A stretch of 64,000 bases of DNA from Bacteriovoracaceae bacterium (GCA_016784965.1 JADHTQ010000022.1:1-64000); one strand, 5' to 3'. Counted from the first letter of the stretch, positions 25,794-35,420 are shown. Translations and numbers: made by a program. Notes: generated from the letters alone by a model not told the origin.

Positions 25794-26267
25794 ATGAAAT
25801 TTCAACTATCTATGATAACGTCTATTTTAATATTTTTATTGTTCACCACCCCTAATGCTCAATCAGCGTCACTTACTCCAGAAAAACTGCAACAGATCAA
25901 AGCTCTTGCTATTGAAGGAGATGGCTCGGGATGGCAGTTTGATAGGGGAAGAGTTCGAGATGTTGCTATAAAAGTTACCTCTGCCTTTGAGTGGAAAAAG
26001 TACTTTACAGCGATATGCCCAGGTAGAAAGCTAAGCACAATTGACATCACTATTACCGATGAAAATGACCAATTACACACCTTTAAAAAATGCTTGTTAG
26101 ATGATAGCTTTAGTATGGGCGCGGCAGAAATCAATTGCCGGGGAGTAAAATCAAATACAGGTAAAAACTTTACTTACTTTACAGCTTCCCCTCATAATGT
26201 TCTTAAAATTAGATATGATGAAGAGCAGTTTATGCAGTTTAAAGAGGAAAGAGAAAACTCACTATAA
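25794..26267 (+). CDS. Secreted hypothetical protein
   Basis: The 157-residue product has a signal peptide (MKFQLSMITSILIFLLFTTP, cleavage near AQSA). The mature 130 residues include three Cys (ICPGRKL, KKCLLDD, INCRGV), likely forming disulfides outside the cytoplasm, and a basic/acidic mixed surface. No family or catalytic motif is recognised. It has its own 5' region of 207 bp divergent from the channel gene and ends 11 bp before the convergent birA-queA gene. Confidence 0.65.
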   Translation: MKFQLSMITSILIFLLFTTPNAQSASLTPEKLQQIKALAIEGDGSGWQFDRGRVRDVAIKVTSAFEWKKYFTAICPGRKLSTIDITITDENDQLHTFKKCLLDDSFSMGAAEINCRGVKSNTGKNFTYFTASPHNVLKIRYDEEQFMQFKEERENSL

Positions 26268-26278
26268 TTTTATAATTT

Positions 26279-28048
26279 CTATAACAAGATCAACATAGCA
26301 TCACCGTAAGAAAAAAAGCGATACTTGTTTTCTATGGCCTTCTGGTATAGTTGCAGTGTCTTTTTACGACCAATCAAAGTGCTCACTAGCATTAAAAGGG
26401 TAGATTTTGGCAGGTGAAAGTTTGTCAAAAGCCCCTTAATTGAGCCAATATCTTTACCTGGGTGGAGAAAAATATCGGTATTATATAGCTGATTTGGAGT
26501 AAGATTGTAGGTGCTGTCAATTGCTAAGGCAGACTCAAGCACCCTCAAAGAAGTCGTACCTACCGCAATAATATCCTTCTTGCTTTTAATTTTTAATAAA
26601 TTATCAAATGTAATAAAAAAGCTCTCTGAGTGCATTTTATGATTTAAAATATTTTCATTTTTGACTGGGGCAAAGGTACCTTGACCAACGTGTAAAGTTA
26701 CATACGCTTTCTCAATTCCTTTTTGCTCAAGGTTGACAAACAGCTCACTTGAAAAATGTAATCCGGCAGTGGGGGCGGCAACTGAGCCAACATCTTTGGC
26801 ATAAATTGTCTGATAATCCCTGCGGTCTAAGTCATCTGATTCACCACCTCTAATGTAGGGAGGAATGGGAATTTTTCCAAATTGGTCTAGGTAGATCTTC
26901 AGTTGATCAGCGCTAACATTAAATGATACACCAAAGCTGCCATTTTCTTCCACACACTCTAGTGTGGCCATCAACTCATTATTAAATAAAAACTGATCCC
27001 CAATTTGCTTTTTTCGAGTTGTTTTTACTAAGGCGTTGTAAACACCATCTCGATCATCCAAGCTCAAAAGAAATAGTTCACATTTGCCACCTGTTGTTTT
27101 TTTTCCCAGTAGCCTGCAAGGATATACTTTGCTCTGGTTTAAGACCAAAAGGTTTTGTTTGGTTAAAAACTCAGTAAGCTTTAAAAAAGTGGTGTGGACC
27201 ATCCGGTCCTCTTTTGCATAATAAACAAGTAGCTTAGAGTTATGCCTTTTACTTGATACTGGGCGATCGGCAATGAGTTCTTTGGGAAGCTCATAATCGT
27301 AAGAGGTTAGCTTTAAATCTTGATCTGGGCCAAGAATATTGAGGTGCCCAGATAAAAAAGATTTAGTTTCACTGCTATCTCTAAGCAAAATTAAGGCCTC
27401 TCCATGCTTTCCGATGCCTTTAAATTCTCCTTGGTAGCAGACATTATTTGAGTCGATTTCAACATCTGCATTGAGGTGTATACAGTGCTCTTGCCAGTTA
27501 TGGATAAGCTTTTTTAGTTTTGTTAACCTGTGAGCTTTGATGTAGTTATAGATATCAAAGGCCAACGCTTTAGGGTCTTTTGGGATTTGCTCATCTGTGT
27601 TAAAGACACTACCAACTGGGGTTTTATATTTTAATGTGTCAAACTCTGCCCTTTTATTTTCCACAAAATTTATGCCAATTCCTACGACTAGCTGCTGTTT
27701 ATTGATGTAATTACAGATGATTCCGCCACATTTTTTTCCATCAACCGTTAAGATATCATTTGGCCACTTAAGTAATAGGTCCACCTGAAAGTTCTTTTTA
27801 AAGTACATGGTAAGCAAAACACCTAACTCCAGTGAGGTAAAAGTCACTTCAAAAAAGGGGCTTAAAGTAAATGAAAAGGCCAGGGCATCTTCGAAATGAT
27901 CCCATTTGTTGCCAGATCTGCCTTTTCCATCAGTTTGGAGGTCAGTAGTAACTAGAATGTCAGTATGTTGCTTGGTCAACGAAGATAAATTATCTAGCAA
28001 AAAGGTCTGGGTAGATTCGCATATTGGTAGGTGAATTTGTTTGATCAT
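26279..28048 (-). CDS. birA-queA: Fusion of biotin ligase BirA and QueA
   Basis: One uninterrupted 589-residue frame joins two enzymes. Residues 1 to about 240 are a biotin protein ligase: STQTFLLDN, DGKGRSGNKW (biotin/ATP loop), LLLKWPNDILTVDGKKCGGI and VVGIGINF, plus the small C-terminal domain; there is no N-terminal repressor HTH. From about 246 to the end is a complete QueA (YDYELPKELIADRPV, LVLNQSKVYPCRLLG, TVYAKDVGSVAAPTAGLHF-like region, HVGQGTFAPVK, GTTSLRVLE, FHLPKSTLLMLVS), the SAM:tRNA ribosyltransferase-isomerase that makes epoxyqueuosine. Both halves look functional. No internal start with a clear ribosome binding site was noticed between them. Confidence 0.9.
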   Translation of the reverse strand: MIKQIHLPICESTQTFLLDNLSSLTKQHTDILVTTDLQTDGKGRSGNKWDHFEDALAFSFTLSPFFEVTFTSLELGVLLTMYFKKNFQVDLLLKWPNDILTVDGKKCGGIICNYINKQQLVVGIGINFVENKRAEFDTLKYKTPVGSVFNTDEQIPKDPKALAFDIYNYIKAHRLTKLKKLIHNWQEHCIHLNADVEIDSNNVCYQGEFKGIGKHGEALILLRDSSETKSFLSGHLNILGPDQDLKLTSYDYELPKELIADRPVSSKRHNSKLLVYYAKEDRMVHTTFLKLTEFLTKQNLLVLNQSKVYPCRLLGKKTTGGKCELFLLSLDDRDGVYNALVKTTRKKQIGDQFLFNNELMATLECVEENGSFGVSFNVSADQLKIYLDQFGKIPIPPYIRGGESDDLDRRDYQTIYAKDVGSVAAPTAGLHFSSELFVNLEQKGIEKAYVTLHVGQGTFAPVKNENILNHKMHSESFFITFDNLLKIKSKKDIIAVGTTSLRVLESALAIDSTYNLTPNQLYNTDIFLHPGKDIGSIKGLLTNFHLPKSTLLMLVSTLIGRKKTLQLYQKAIENKYRFFSYGDAMLILL

Positions 28049-28175
28049 CTAAAAATATGTAGGTCATCATTTATTACCTGTCAAAGCAAATCTCTTAGGT
28101 AGGCCAAACTGTGCAAAAATGTGAATCTCATAACGAAAGATTGAAATAATTAAAAAAAAAATGTAAGTTACCCCG

Positions 28176-29111
28176 ATGAAGATGCTCAAACACATTTATG
28201 AACTTAAGAATACTGCCGAAACACTTGGTATTACCTTTGGCAACTTCGATGGAGTTCACAAAGGACACCGGGATATTATAGGCAATATCACCTCAGACTG
28301 CCGAGCAAAAAAGCAGAAATTGCTAGTTGTGACCTTTACGCCTCATCCCAATCAAGTATTAGGTGGTAGAGAGAACTTTTTGATATTTTCTCATCAAAAG
28401 CGCAAGCAGATACTAGCATCAATGGGGGTGGATTACCTTTTAGAGCTTCAATTTGATCTGGAGTTAGCAAAACTTAGCGCTGAAGACTTTTTAAATCAAT
28501 ACATCTTTATAACTTCTGTGAGTGATAACATTAAAACCCTTTATTTAGGGCACGATTTTGCCTTAGGGTGCAATAAGGCCGGTGATATAGATTTTATAAA
28601 CCACTATTGTAAAAATAAACACGCCGAACTTATTACTCATAAACCATTCTACTTTGATAATGAACTAGTCTCCTCCACACTTGTGCGCAAACACATCCAA
28701 ATGGGGAACTTTTGTAAAGTTAGAGAGTTGCTAGAGCAAGACTTTTATCTATCTGGATCTGTAATTAAGGGCAAAATGCGAGGACGTCAGTTGGGTTTTC
28801 CGACTGCAAATCTAAAACTTTCCAAGTCTTTAGTCTGTCCTGGTATGGGGGTTTATGCTACTAGAGTTGTAATAGGCAACCAATCATTTGGCGCCATCAC
28901 CAACGTGGGTTACAATCCTACCTTTGAAAGTCTGAAGGTAAAAAGTGTTGAAACCTATATTTTCAACTTCGATGAAGAGATCTACGACCAAAAAATACAG
29001 CTGCAATTTATCAAAAAGATCAGAGATGAGAAAAAATTTGTTGATGGCCAAAAACTTGCCCAACAAATTAAAATGGATATAAAAGTTGCTCATGAGGTTC
29101 TTGGAATATGA
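28176..29111 (+). CDS. ribF: Riboflavin kinase/FAD synthetase RibF
   Basis: Bifunctional enzyme making FMN and FAD. Of 311 residues, about 1-185 are the nucleotidyltransferase with TFGNFDGVHKGHRDII (HxGH-type site, residues 20-35), TFTPHPNQVL and STLVRKHIQMGN; about 190-305 are the flavokinase with KMRGRQLGFPTANLKL, GVYATRV, NVGYNPTF and the catalytic Glu in VETYIFNFDEEIY. No Shine-Dalgarno is evident before ATG 28176; the ATG two codons later is an alternative. Its stop overlaps the following aroE start by 4 nt. Confidence 0.93.
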   Translation: MKMLKHIYELKNTAETLGITFGNFDGVHKGHRDIIGNITSDCRAKKQKLLVVTFTPHPNQVLGGRENFLIFSHQKRKQILASMGVDYLLELQFDLELAKLSAEDFLNQYIFITSVSDNIKTLYLGHDFALGCNKAGDIDFINHYCKNKHAELITHKPFYFDNELVSSTLVRKHIQMGNFCKVRELLEQDFYLSGSVIKGKMRGRQLGFPTANLKLSKSLVCPGMGVYATRVVIGNQSFGAITNVGYNPTFESLKVKSVETYIFNFDEEIYDQKIQLQFIKKIRDEKKFVDGQKLAQQIKMDIKVAHEVLGI

Positions 29112-29800
29112 TGAACCTGGCCTTAATTGGAAAGAATATTCAGCACTCAAAGTCCCAACAAATGTATGAAGATATTTTGGGCAAAAAGGTTAACTACACT
29201 CTCATTGATTGCCAAAATGCGGGGCAGATACCGACAGTAGATGAATTGTTTAACAAATTTGATGGAGTAAGTATAACTTCTCCTTATAAAAAGCATTTTT
29301 TAAAACAAGTCCATGTTGCAGATGAATTTAAGGCCTTAAATGCCATAAATTGCCTCAAATATCATGATGGGAGATATGAAGGCATTAACACTGACTTTCT
29401 GGCAATTGATGAAATTATCCAAAATTTTCTAAAGAAGTATAAAAGTTTGAGCGTTGCCGTTTTAGGTGATGGGGTGATGTCGACTATCACCACTGTCATT
29501 TTGCAAAAGTACCAGATTCCCTATCAGGTTTTTTCTAGAAAAATAAATACCGACTTTTATAATCTGAATTTGAATCAATATTTTGAAAATATTGACTCTA
29601 CCGCCTTAGTTATTAACTGTTGTTCCAGAGATTATGTGTTTAAAGGGCATTTAAACAAAAAAATGATTTTTTGGGATTATAACTATAACTTCTCTGCTCA
29701 TGCCTTACAAATACCTGAGCATGTTAGATCCTACATAGATGGCCTGGAAATGCTAAATTTGCAAGCCAGATATGCTTTGAGGTTCTGGTCATTTTTATAA
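29108..29800 (+). CDS. aroE: Short shikimate dehydrogenase-like protein
   Basis: AroE reduces 3-dehydroshikimate in the shikimate pathway. This 230-residue protein retains LIGKNIQHSKSQQMY (substrate Ser pair), GVSITSPYKKHF (the catalytic Lys of NVTxPxK), ALNAINCL and YEGINTDFLA, and a degenerate C-terminal half with VLGDGVMSTITTVIL in place of the usual GAGGAxRA and a GLEMLNLQARYALRFW end matching GxxML..Qa. It is about 40 residues shorter than typical AroE, and the weak NADP loop makes activity less sure. It overlaps ribF by 4 nt. aroC and aroB lie 24 kb away in this window. Confidence 0.78.
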   Translation: MMNLALIGKNIQHSKSQQMYEDILGKKVNYTLIDCQNAGQIPTVDELFNKFDGVSITSPYKKHFLKQVHVADEFKALNAINCLKYHDGRYEGINTDFLAIDEIIQNFLKKYKSLSVAVLGDGVMSTITTVILQKYQIPYQVFSRKINTDFYNLNLNQYFENIDSTALVINCCSRDYVFKGHLNKKMIFWDYNYNFSAHALQIPEHVRSYIDGLEMLNLQARYALRFWSFL

Positions 29801-29848
29801 GTTGAGCTTATAATAATTGTAACAAATTCACGATAGCAATAATTAGTT

Positions 29849-29876
29849 TCCACAAAATTAGTTTTGTCATTATACT
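29849..29876 (+). promoter_or_regulatory. Possible sigma-70 promoter of pckA
   Basis: TCCACA (29849-29854), 16-nt spacer, TATACT (29871-29876), 33 nt before the pckA start. The spacer contains a hairpin (ACAAAA, TTAG, TTTTGT). Confidence 0.35.
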
Positions 29877-29909
29877 GGCACGATTTTTAAAAAACAGGAG
29901 AAAGGTCAT

Positions 29910-31511
29910 ATGAAAGATTTACTAGCAGAGCTTGGGATAGAGTTTGAAAGAACACCTCACGCGGTAAACATAAATCCACCAAATAGTTTTCTAATCGAAA
30001 AAAGTATAGCTTCAGGGCAAGGGCGCTTGAGTGAAAATGGTGCTTTAGTTATTAAAACGGGAAAATATACAGGCAGAGCTGCCAAGGACAAGTATGTTGT
30101 CAAAGCACCTTCAACAGAAGATACAATTTGGTGGGAAAACAACATTTTACCCATGTCTCCTGAAGTTTTTGAAAAATTGAAAAAAACAGTTATTCAACAT
30201 TTTAATGAGAACACAGACCTATTTGTTACAGATAAGTCCATTGGAACTCAAAATCAGTACAGTCTGGGATTGAGGTTAATTTCAACCAGCCCATCTCATG
30301 CAATTTTTTCAAACCACTTGTTTAGAGATGCCATCACCAGTCCAAGAGACAGCAACTTCACAATATTGCACGCACCTACATTGATCGTTGATCCCAAAGA
30401 GTTTGGTACCAGATCTGAGACAATAATAACCACTTGCTTTGACTGCAATACCATCATAATAGTTGGAACCAAGTATGCGGGAGAAATTAAAAAATCAGCT
30501 TTTTCCATTATGAACTATCTGCTGCCCAAAAAGAAAATTCTACCAATGCATGCTGGGGCCAATAAAAATAAATCTAACAACAATGTTTCGGTCTTTTTTG
30601 GCCTTTCAGGAACTGGTAAAACAACTCTTTCCACAGATGATGGGCGTCTTCTCATTGGGGATGATGAGCATGGTCTACACAATACGGGGATATTTAACTT
30701 CGAGGGTGGGTGTTACGCCAAGACCTACAAATTGTCTGCAACGGTGGAGCCTGGTATCTACAATGCCTCTACACAATACGGTTCAATACTTGAAAATGTA
30801 ATCTTAAACCCAGAAAATAGAAGGCCTGATTTTAATGATTGCACTATAACAGAAAATGGCAGATCAAGTTATCCGCTAACATATATTGAAGATGTGGATC
30901 AATCAGCACAAGGTGGAATTCCGAGTCATATCTTTTTTCTAACTGCTGATGCTTTTGGAGTGTTGCCACCTGTTTCTAAACTGACTAAAATTCAGGCAAA
31001 ATACTATTTTATCTTGGGATATACTTCAAAACTTGCTGGCACTGAAGATGGAATCAAGGAACCTCAAGCGACATTTTCATCTTGTTTTGGTGCCCCGTTT
31101 ATGTTGAGGCATCCCATTGAATATGCAACATTACTTGGTGAGTATCTCTCCAAATTTAAAATGAATGTGTGGTTGATCAATACTGGTTGGACCGGTGGCC
31201 CATACGGAGTTGGAAATCGCTATCCAATTCAAGCTACCAGACAGATTATTAGGTCAATTCAAGCAGATGCTCTAAACGATGTTACCATGAAAAAAGATCC
31301 AATATTTGGACTAAACATTCCCAAAAAGGTAGATGGAGTCTCTTCTCCACTTTTAAATCCTGCTCAAACTTGGAAAAAACATGAAAATTATTTAATCAAG
31401 GCCCAAGAATTGGCACTTTCATTTCACAAACAGATGGCCCAGTTTGAAGCCTTTGATCATGATTTAACAGCAGGTAGTCCAACCTATGGCAATAACGGCC
31501 ATAGTGACTGA
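29910..31511 (+). CDS. pckA: Phosphoenolpyruvate carboxykinase (ATP)
   Basis: Converts oxaloacetate and ATP to PEP and CO2, the entry to gluconeogenesis, suited to an organism feeding on amino acids. The 533 residues match the ATP-type family. Signatures are GRAAKDKYVV near residue 55, HAGANKNK, the kinase P-loop FFGLSGTGKTTLSTD (about 229-243), GDDEHGL, NFEGGCYAKTY, and the C-terminal NTGWTGGPYGVGNRYPI. SD AGGAGAAAGG lies 6 nt before the ATG. It is a single-gene unit with a candidate promoter upstream. Confidence 0.95.
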   Translation: MKDLLAELGIEFERTPHAVNINPPNSFLIEKSIASGQGRLSENGALVIKTGKYTGRAAKDKYVVKAPSTEDTIWWENNILPMSPEVFEKLKKTVIQHFNENTDLFVTDKSIGTQNQYSLGLRLISTSPSHAIFSNHLFRDAITSPRDSNFTILHAPTLIVDPKEFGTRSETIITTCFDCNTIIIVGTKYAGEIKKSAFSIMNYLLPKKKILPMHAGANKNKSNNNVSVFFGLSGTGKTTLSTDDGRLLIGDDEHGLHNTGIFNFEGGCYAKTYKLSATVEPGIYNASTQYGSILENVILNPENRRPDFNDCTITENGRSSYPLTYIEDVDQSAQGGIPSHIFFLTADAFGVLPPVSKLTKIQAKYYFILGYTSKLAGTEDGIKEPQATFSSCFGAPFMLRHPIEYATLLGEYLSKFKMNVWLINTGWTGGPYGVGNRYPIQATRQIIRSIQADALNDVTMKKDPIFGLNIPKKVDGVSSPLLNPAQTWKKHENYLIKAQELALSFHKQMAQFEAFDHDLTAGSPTYGNNGHSD

Positions 31512-31683
31512 TTAATCACAATAAATACCTCCATATCCTAAATATTTGTACATATTACCTCAAGTTTTTGGGATTTTTGCCGAAAAACTTAACAGTTGAG
31601 CTGTCTATAATTTGACTGTAGACAACAAAACAGTGGAAAAACTGCATAAAAAGGTTACAAAACCTGCGATATTGGAGAATACC

Positions 31684-33255
31684 ATGATTAACTGGAAAGA
31701 AGTAAGTGATCTGCATGTCATTTCAAAACTAGAAGAGATTTTGGGTAAGTGGTTTGGTGTAGAGGTATTTTACACTGACAACCATTACAAGATAAGAAGC
31801 CACCACACTGACAAAGACTATAAGTCTAAAAATCACTTTATGAATGTTCAAATGCACATGAACTATGGTCATGAATATATAGGTCAAGATATTGAAAAAA
31901 TCACTGATCAATTGGTCAACTCCAAGGAAGACACAGTAACCTTTAGCACCTTTTTTCCCCATGTGCAGGGGATTGCATCAAAAATTGTCATTGATGGAGA
32001 GATGCTAGGTACCGTCATTTCATATCCGTTTGTTCATGACTCCATTACTCAAGATGAACAAACTGAGATTACTGCAAAGCTAATTGAGTGTGGTGCAGAT
32101 AAAAACGATGCTAAATCTGCAGTAGAGCATCTTAGAAAAATGAACTCATACGAGATGGATTACCTGGAAGAGCTAAATGACTTAGTGGCGTGTGAAATTG
32201 AGACCTTTCATGAAGAGATTTCAAAGCGCGAAGAGAGGATTCAAGACCTAAACTCAGAACTTGGAAATAAGTACCGCTATCATACCATGATTGGAAAATC
32301 TAAAAAAATGCAACACATCTACAATCTACTAGATAAAATATCGAACTCGGAGTCCAGTGTTTTTATTCAGGGATCCAACGGAACAGGTAAAGAGTTGATT
32401 GCTAAGGCAGTTCACTTTTACTCACCTAGAAAAGATAATATGTTTTTAGCATTAAACTGCTCGGCGTTTAATGATAACCTGTTAGACTCTGAACTTTTTG
32501 GACATATCAAAGGTGCATTTACTGGAGCGGTAAAAGATAAAAAAGGACTTTTTGAGATGGCCGATGGAGGAACACTATTTCTCGATGAAATTGGAGACAC
32601 ATCCTTAAGTATGCAGGTAAAACTGCTGCGAGTGTTGCAAGAGGGAACCTATCTGCCAGTGGGGGCAACATCTCAGAAAAAAGCAGATGTTAGAATCATT
32701 GCTGCCACCAATAAAAATATTAAAGAGATGATGGTCAGAGGAGAGTTCAGAGAGGACCTGTTTTACAGGATCAATGTTATAAATGTAAAAATTCCTGCTC
32801 TGCGCGAGAGAGAAGGCGATATTCATTTGCTGATGGATCACTTCCTGCAAAAAAGGTGTGCAGAATCTGGTATAGCAGTTAAGACTGTTTCGCGCAAAGT
32901 CACAGAGATGATGCTAAATTACCCCTGGCCTGGAAATGTAAGAGAGCTAGAAAATGAGATCGAAAGACTTGTGGTGCTCTCAGGAGACAGTAAGTCGATA
33001 CTTCCAGAGCACGTGAGCCCCAGAATTGTCGATTTTGGGCAGAGCTCAGTTGTGGCAAATAGGGGAATTAACACTAGTGGAAACTTGAAAAAGGCACTGG
33101 AAGAGCTTGAAATTATTATGATTCGTGAAGGCTTGAGAAGGTGTGATTTCAATAAATCCAAACTTGCCAAAGAGCTGGGGATTAGTCGAGCGAGCCTTAT
33201 TATGAAGGTTGAAAAGTATGGGCTTGATAAAAGAAAAAAGGCAGTTGGCGAATAA
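31684..33255 (+). CDS. Sigma-54-dependent transcriptional activator
   Basis: I place the start at ATG 31684 behind GGAGAATACC; a TTG at 31612 directly follows TATAAT and would have no leader. The 523-residue protein has an N-terminal GAF-like sensory region (about 1-185), a short coiled coil, then a AAA+ domain with Walker A GSNGTGKEL (about 230), the sigma-54 contact loop GAFTGA (about 277) and Walker B GGTLFLDEIGD, and a Fis-type C-terminal helix-turn-helix (NKSKLAKELGISRASLIMKV). It should remodel sigma-54 RNA polymerase at enhancer-controlled promoters in response to a small ligand. The target genes and signal are unknown; hflK follows 97 bp later. Confidence 0.88.
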   Translation: MINWKEVSDLHVISKLEEILGKWFGVEVFYTDNHYKIRSHHTDKDYKSKNHFMNVQMHMNYGHEYIGQDIEKITDQLVNSKEDTVTFSTFFPHVQGIASKIVIDGEMLGTVISYPFVHDSITQDEQTEITAKLIECGADKNDAKSAVEHLRKMNSYEMDYLEELNDLVACEIETFHEEISKREERIQDLNSELGNKYRYHTMIGKSKKMQHIYNLLDKISNSESSVFIQGSNGTGKELIAKAVHFYSPRKDNMFLALNCSAFNDNLLDSELFGHIKGAFTGAVKDKKGLFEMADGGTLFLDEIGDTSLSMQVKLLRVLQEGTYLPVGATSQKKADVRIIAATNKNIKEMMVRGEFREDLFYRINVINVKIPALREREGDIHLLMDHFLQKRCAESGIAVKTVSRKVTEMMLNYPWPGNVRELENEIERLVVLSGDSKSILPEHVSPRIVDFGQSSVVANRGINTSGNLKKALEELEIIMIREGLRRCDFNKSKLAKELGISRASLIMKVEKYGLDKRKKAVGE

Positions 33256-33352
33256 ATACCTGGTAAATTCGATCAAATAAAAGTAACCTCCCTAAAAGAA
33301 AAAATACTTTAATTTTAGATTCTTAAGTAAGAGTAACAACGGAGCAATTGTT

Positions 33353-34339
33353 ATGAATCAGTTCAACAATCAACCAGATTTTTCCCACGAACTCAATAAG
33401 TTTCTTGATGAGTTCAAGAGTAAGTTCAAAATATTTGGCCCTTTGTCTGTTGTTTTGCTAATTCTTATTGCAGGATTTACCAGCTACTACACGGTTGGTC
33501 CTGATGAAGAAGCAGTGGCAATTCGCCTTGGAAAGTATATTGGTACTTATCCTCCAGGTTTACATTTTAAAATACCTTTTGGGGTGGATAAAGTTATCAA
33601 AGTTAAAACGACTGTTATTCACACTTTGGAGTTTGGCTTTCGCCCAGCAGGCACCGCCAGGTATCCCATAAACTACGACAATGAGTCACTGATGCTCACT
33701 GGTGACCTCAACGTTGCAGATGTAGAATGGGTTGTTTTTTATAAGATCTCTGATGCTTTCAAGTTTTTGTTTAAAACCAGTACACCAGTTAGAAACATCC
33801 GCGACATCTCTGAGTCAATCATGAGAAGAGTGGTTGGAGATCGCTATGTGGCAGAGGTATTAACTACCGGAAGAAGTGAGATCGCTCATCGTGCAAAAGT
33901 TTTAATGCAGGAAGTGTTGGACAAGTATGATATGGGGATTTTAGTTGATGCTGTTAAGCTGCAAAATGTTAATCCCCCTGATGCAGTTAAGCCCTCTTTT
34001 AACGAAGTAAATGAGGCCAAGCAGGAGCAGGAGAAGGTAATCAATCAAGCCGAAGAGTCTTATAATAAAGTTATTCCAGAAGCAAAAGGTAAAGCAGAAA
34101 AGCTTATTGCCGAAGCTACCGCACACGGTAAGGCCCTAATAAACAGGTCACACGGAGATGCAGATAAATTTTTATCGGTATTAAAAGAATATGAAAAAGC
34201 ACCAGCTGTTACCAAGAAAAGAATTTATATTGAGACTATGGAAGAAATCTACTCAAAGTTTGAAAATGTAACGATTGTTGATCCACAAGTTAAGGGATTG
34301 CTACCTATTTTTCAAAATAACAAGGTTCTGACACAGTAA
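33353..34339 (+). CDS. hflK: HflK-like band-7 membrane protein
   Basis: Membrane-anchored SPFH/prohibitin-family protein; HflK and HflC form a cage around the FtsH protease. The 328 residues show one N-terminal transmembrane segment (about 36-54), then a band-7 domain (VGPDEEAVAIRLGKY, PPGLHFKIPFGVDKV, DLNVADVEWVVFYKI) and a coiled-coil Ala/Glu-rich region (QEKVINQAEESYNKVIPEAK). The N-terminal tail is shorter and less Gly-rich than E. coli HflK. It is followed 18 bp later by hflC, an invariant pairing. Confidence 0.9.
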   Translation: MNQFNNQPDFSHELNKFLDEFKSKFKIFGPLSVVLLILIAGFTSYYTVGPDEEAVAIRLGKYIGTYPPGLHFKIPFGVDKVIKVKTTVIHTLEFGFRPAGTARYPINYDNESLMLTGDLNVADVEWVVFYKISDAFKFLFKTSTPVRNIRDISESIMRRVVGDRYVAEVLTTGRSEIAHRAKVLMQEVLDKYDMGILVDAVKLQNVNPPDAVKPSFNEVNEAKQEQEKVINQAEESYNKVIPEAKGKAEKLIAEATAHGKALINRSHGDADKFLSVLKEYEKAPAVTKKRIYIETMEEIYSKFENVTIVDPQVKGLLPIFQNNKVLTQ

Positions 34340-34357
34340 AAGTAATAGAGGTTTATA

Positions 34358-35338
34358 ATGAAACAAAAAAGTTTTATAGTTATAGTAATTGTTGGTGTAG
34401 CAGCACTTGTTACCCTTAAGAGTTCACTTTATATTTTGACCGAGGGAAGACAAGCTGTTATTACCCAGTTTGGACGGCCTGTCGGTAGGCCAATCACCAA
34501 GGCGGGTCTTCACTTTAAGACGCCTTTTATCCAAGAAGTGCGAAAGATCGATAAGAGAATTTTATCTTGGGATGGAGATCCAAAAGAGATTCCCACCAAG
34601 GACAAAAAGTATATCAAGGTTGATACGACAGCTAGGTGGAGAATTATTGATGCTTTGAAATTCATTCAGACTACGCAAAATGAAAGACGGGCACAAAATA
34701 GATTAAATGCCATCATTGAAGAGGCGACTAGAAATGAAATTTCTAATCACAATTTAGTTGAAGCCGTAAGAAATACCAACTCTATTATTGAGAAAGTAAA
34801 TGCGCGCAAGCTACAAGTACAGCAGATGAAAGATAAAGGTGAGCGCTTTGTAGATGAGGATGTCAGTGGTGAAATTGAAACCATTGTCGTTGGCCGTGAA
34901 GAGCTTAGTAGAAAAATTGTAGAGTACGCTGACGCTGGATTAACTAAATATGGAATTAAGCTCATAGATGTACAAATAAGGCGTATTTCATACAAAGAGA
35001 CCGTTGAGCGCAAAGTTTATGAGCGTATGATCTCAGAAAGACAAAAAATTGCCCAAAAAATTAGATCAATTGGCCAAGGTGAGAAGGCCAAAATTGAAGG
35101 TAGATTAACTAAAGACCTAAAAGAAATTGAATCCAAGGCCTACCGCGTGGCCCAAACCATTAGAGGTAAAGCTGAAGGTGAGGCGATTGCTATTTATGCT
35201 CGCTCATTTTCAAAAAACCCCAAATTCTTTGAATTTCAACGCTCTATGCAGGCTTATAAAAAGTCGTTTTCAAAGCAAGTGAAGTTTATATTTTCTGCTA
35301 ATTCTGAGTATTTGAAATATCTTAAGCAGGGACAGTAG
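34358..35338 (+). CDS. hflC: HflC-like band-7 membrane protein
   Basis: Partner of HflK. The 326 residues have an N-terminal hydrophobic anchor (VIVIVGVAALVTLKSSLYIL, residues 8-27), the band-7 start TEGRQAVITQFGRPVG, the GLHFKTPFIQEVRKIDKRIL block, the typical HflC region YGIKLIDVQIRRISYKETV and coiled-coil tail with RGKAEGEAIAIYARSF, which is diagnostic for HflC. SD AGAGG precedes the ATG. Confidence 0.92.
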   Translation: MKQKSFIVIVIVGVAALVTLKSSLYILTEGRQAVITQFGRPVGRPITKAGLHFKTPFIQEVRKIDKRILSWDGDPKEIPTKDKKYIKVDTTARWRIIDALKFIQTTQNERRAQNRLNAIIEEATRNEISNHNLVEAVRNTNSIIEKVNARKLQVQQMKDKGERFVDEDVSGEIETIVVGREELSRKIVEYADAGLTKYGIKLIDVQIRRISYKETVERKVYERMISERQKIAQKIRSIGQGEKAKIEGRLTKDLKEIESKAYRVAQTIRGKAEGEAIAIYARSFSKNPKFFEFQRSMQAYKKSFSKQVKFIFSANSEYLKYLKQGQ

Positions 35339-35420
35339 CCTGGACCTTTCATAGTTACATAGTTTGACCCTTACATTTTTACATAGATCGATGTCATTTT
35401 GACGCATACAGCGTTACTTC

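Noticed and set aside
29871-29895. TGGCAC near pckA as a sigma-54 promoter
   Set aside because: The -12 element (TTGC) is missing at the required distance.
31612-31683. TTG start that would add 24 residues to the sigma-54 activator
   Set aside because: It begins directly behind TATAAT, leaving no leader, while ATG 31684 has a good ribosome binding site.
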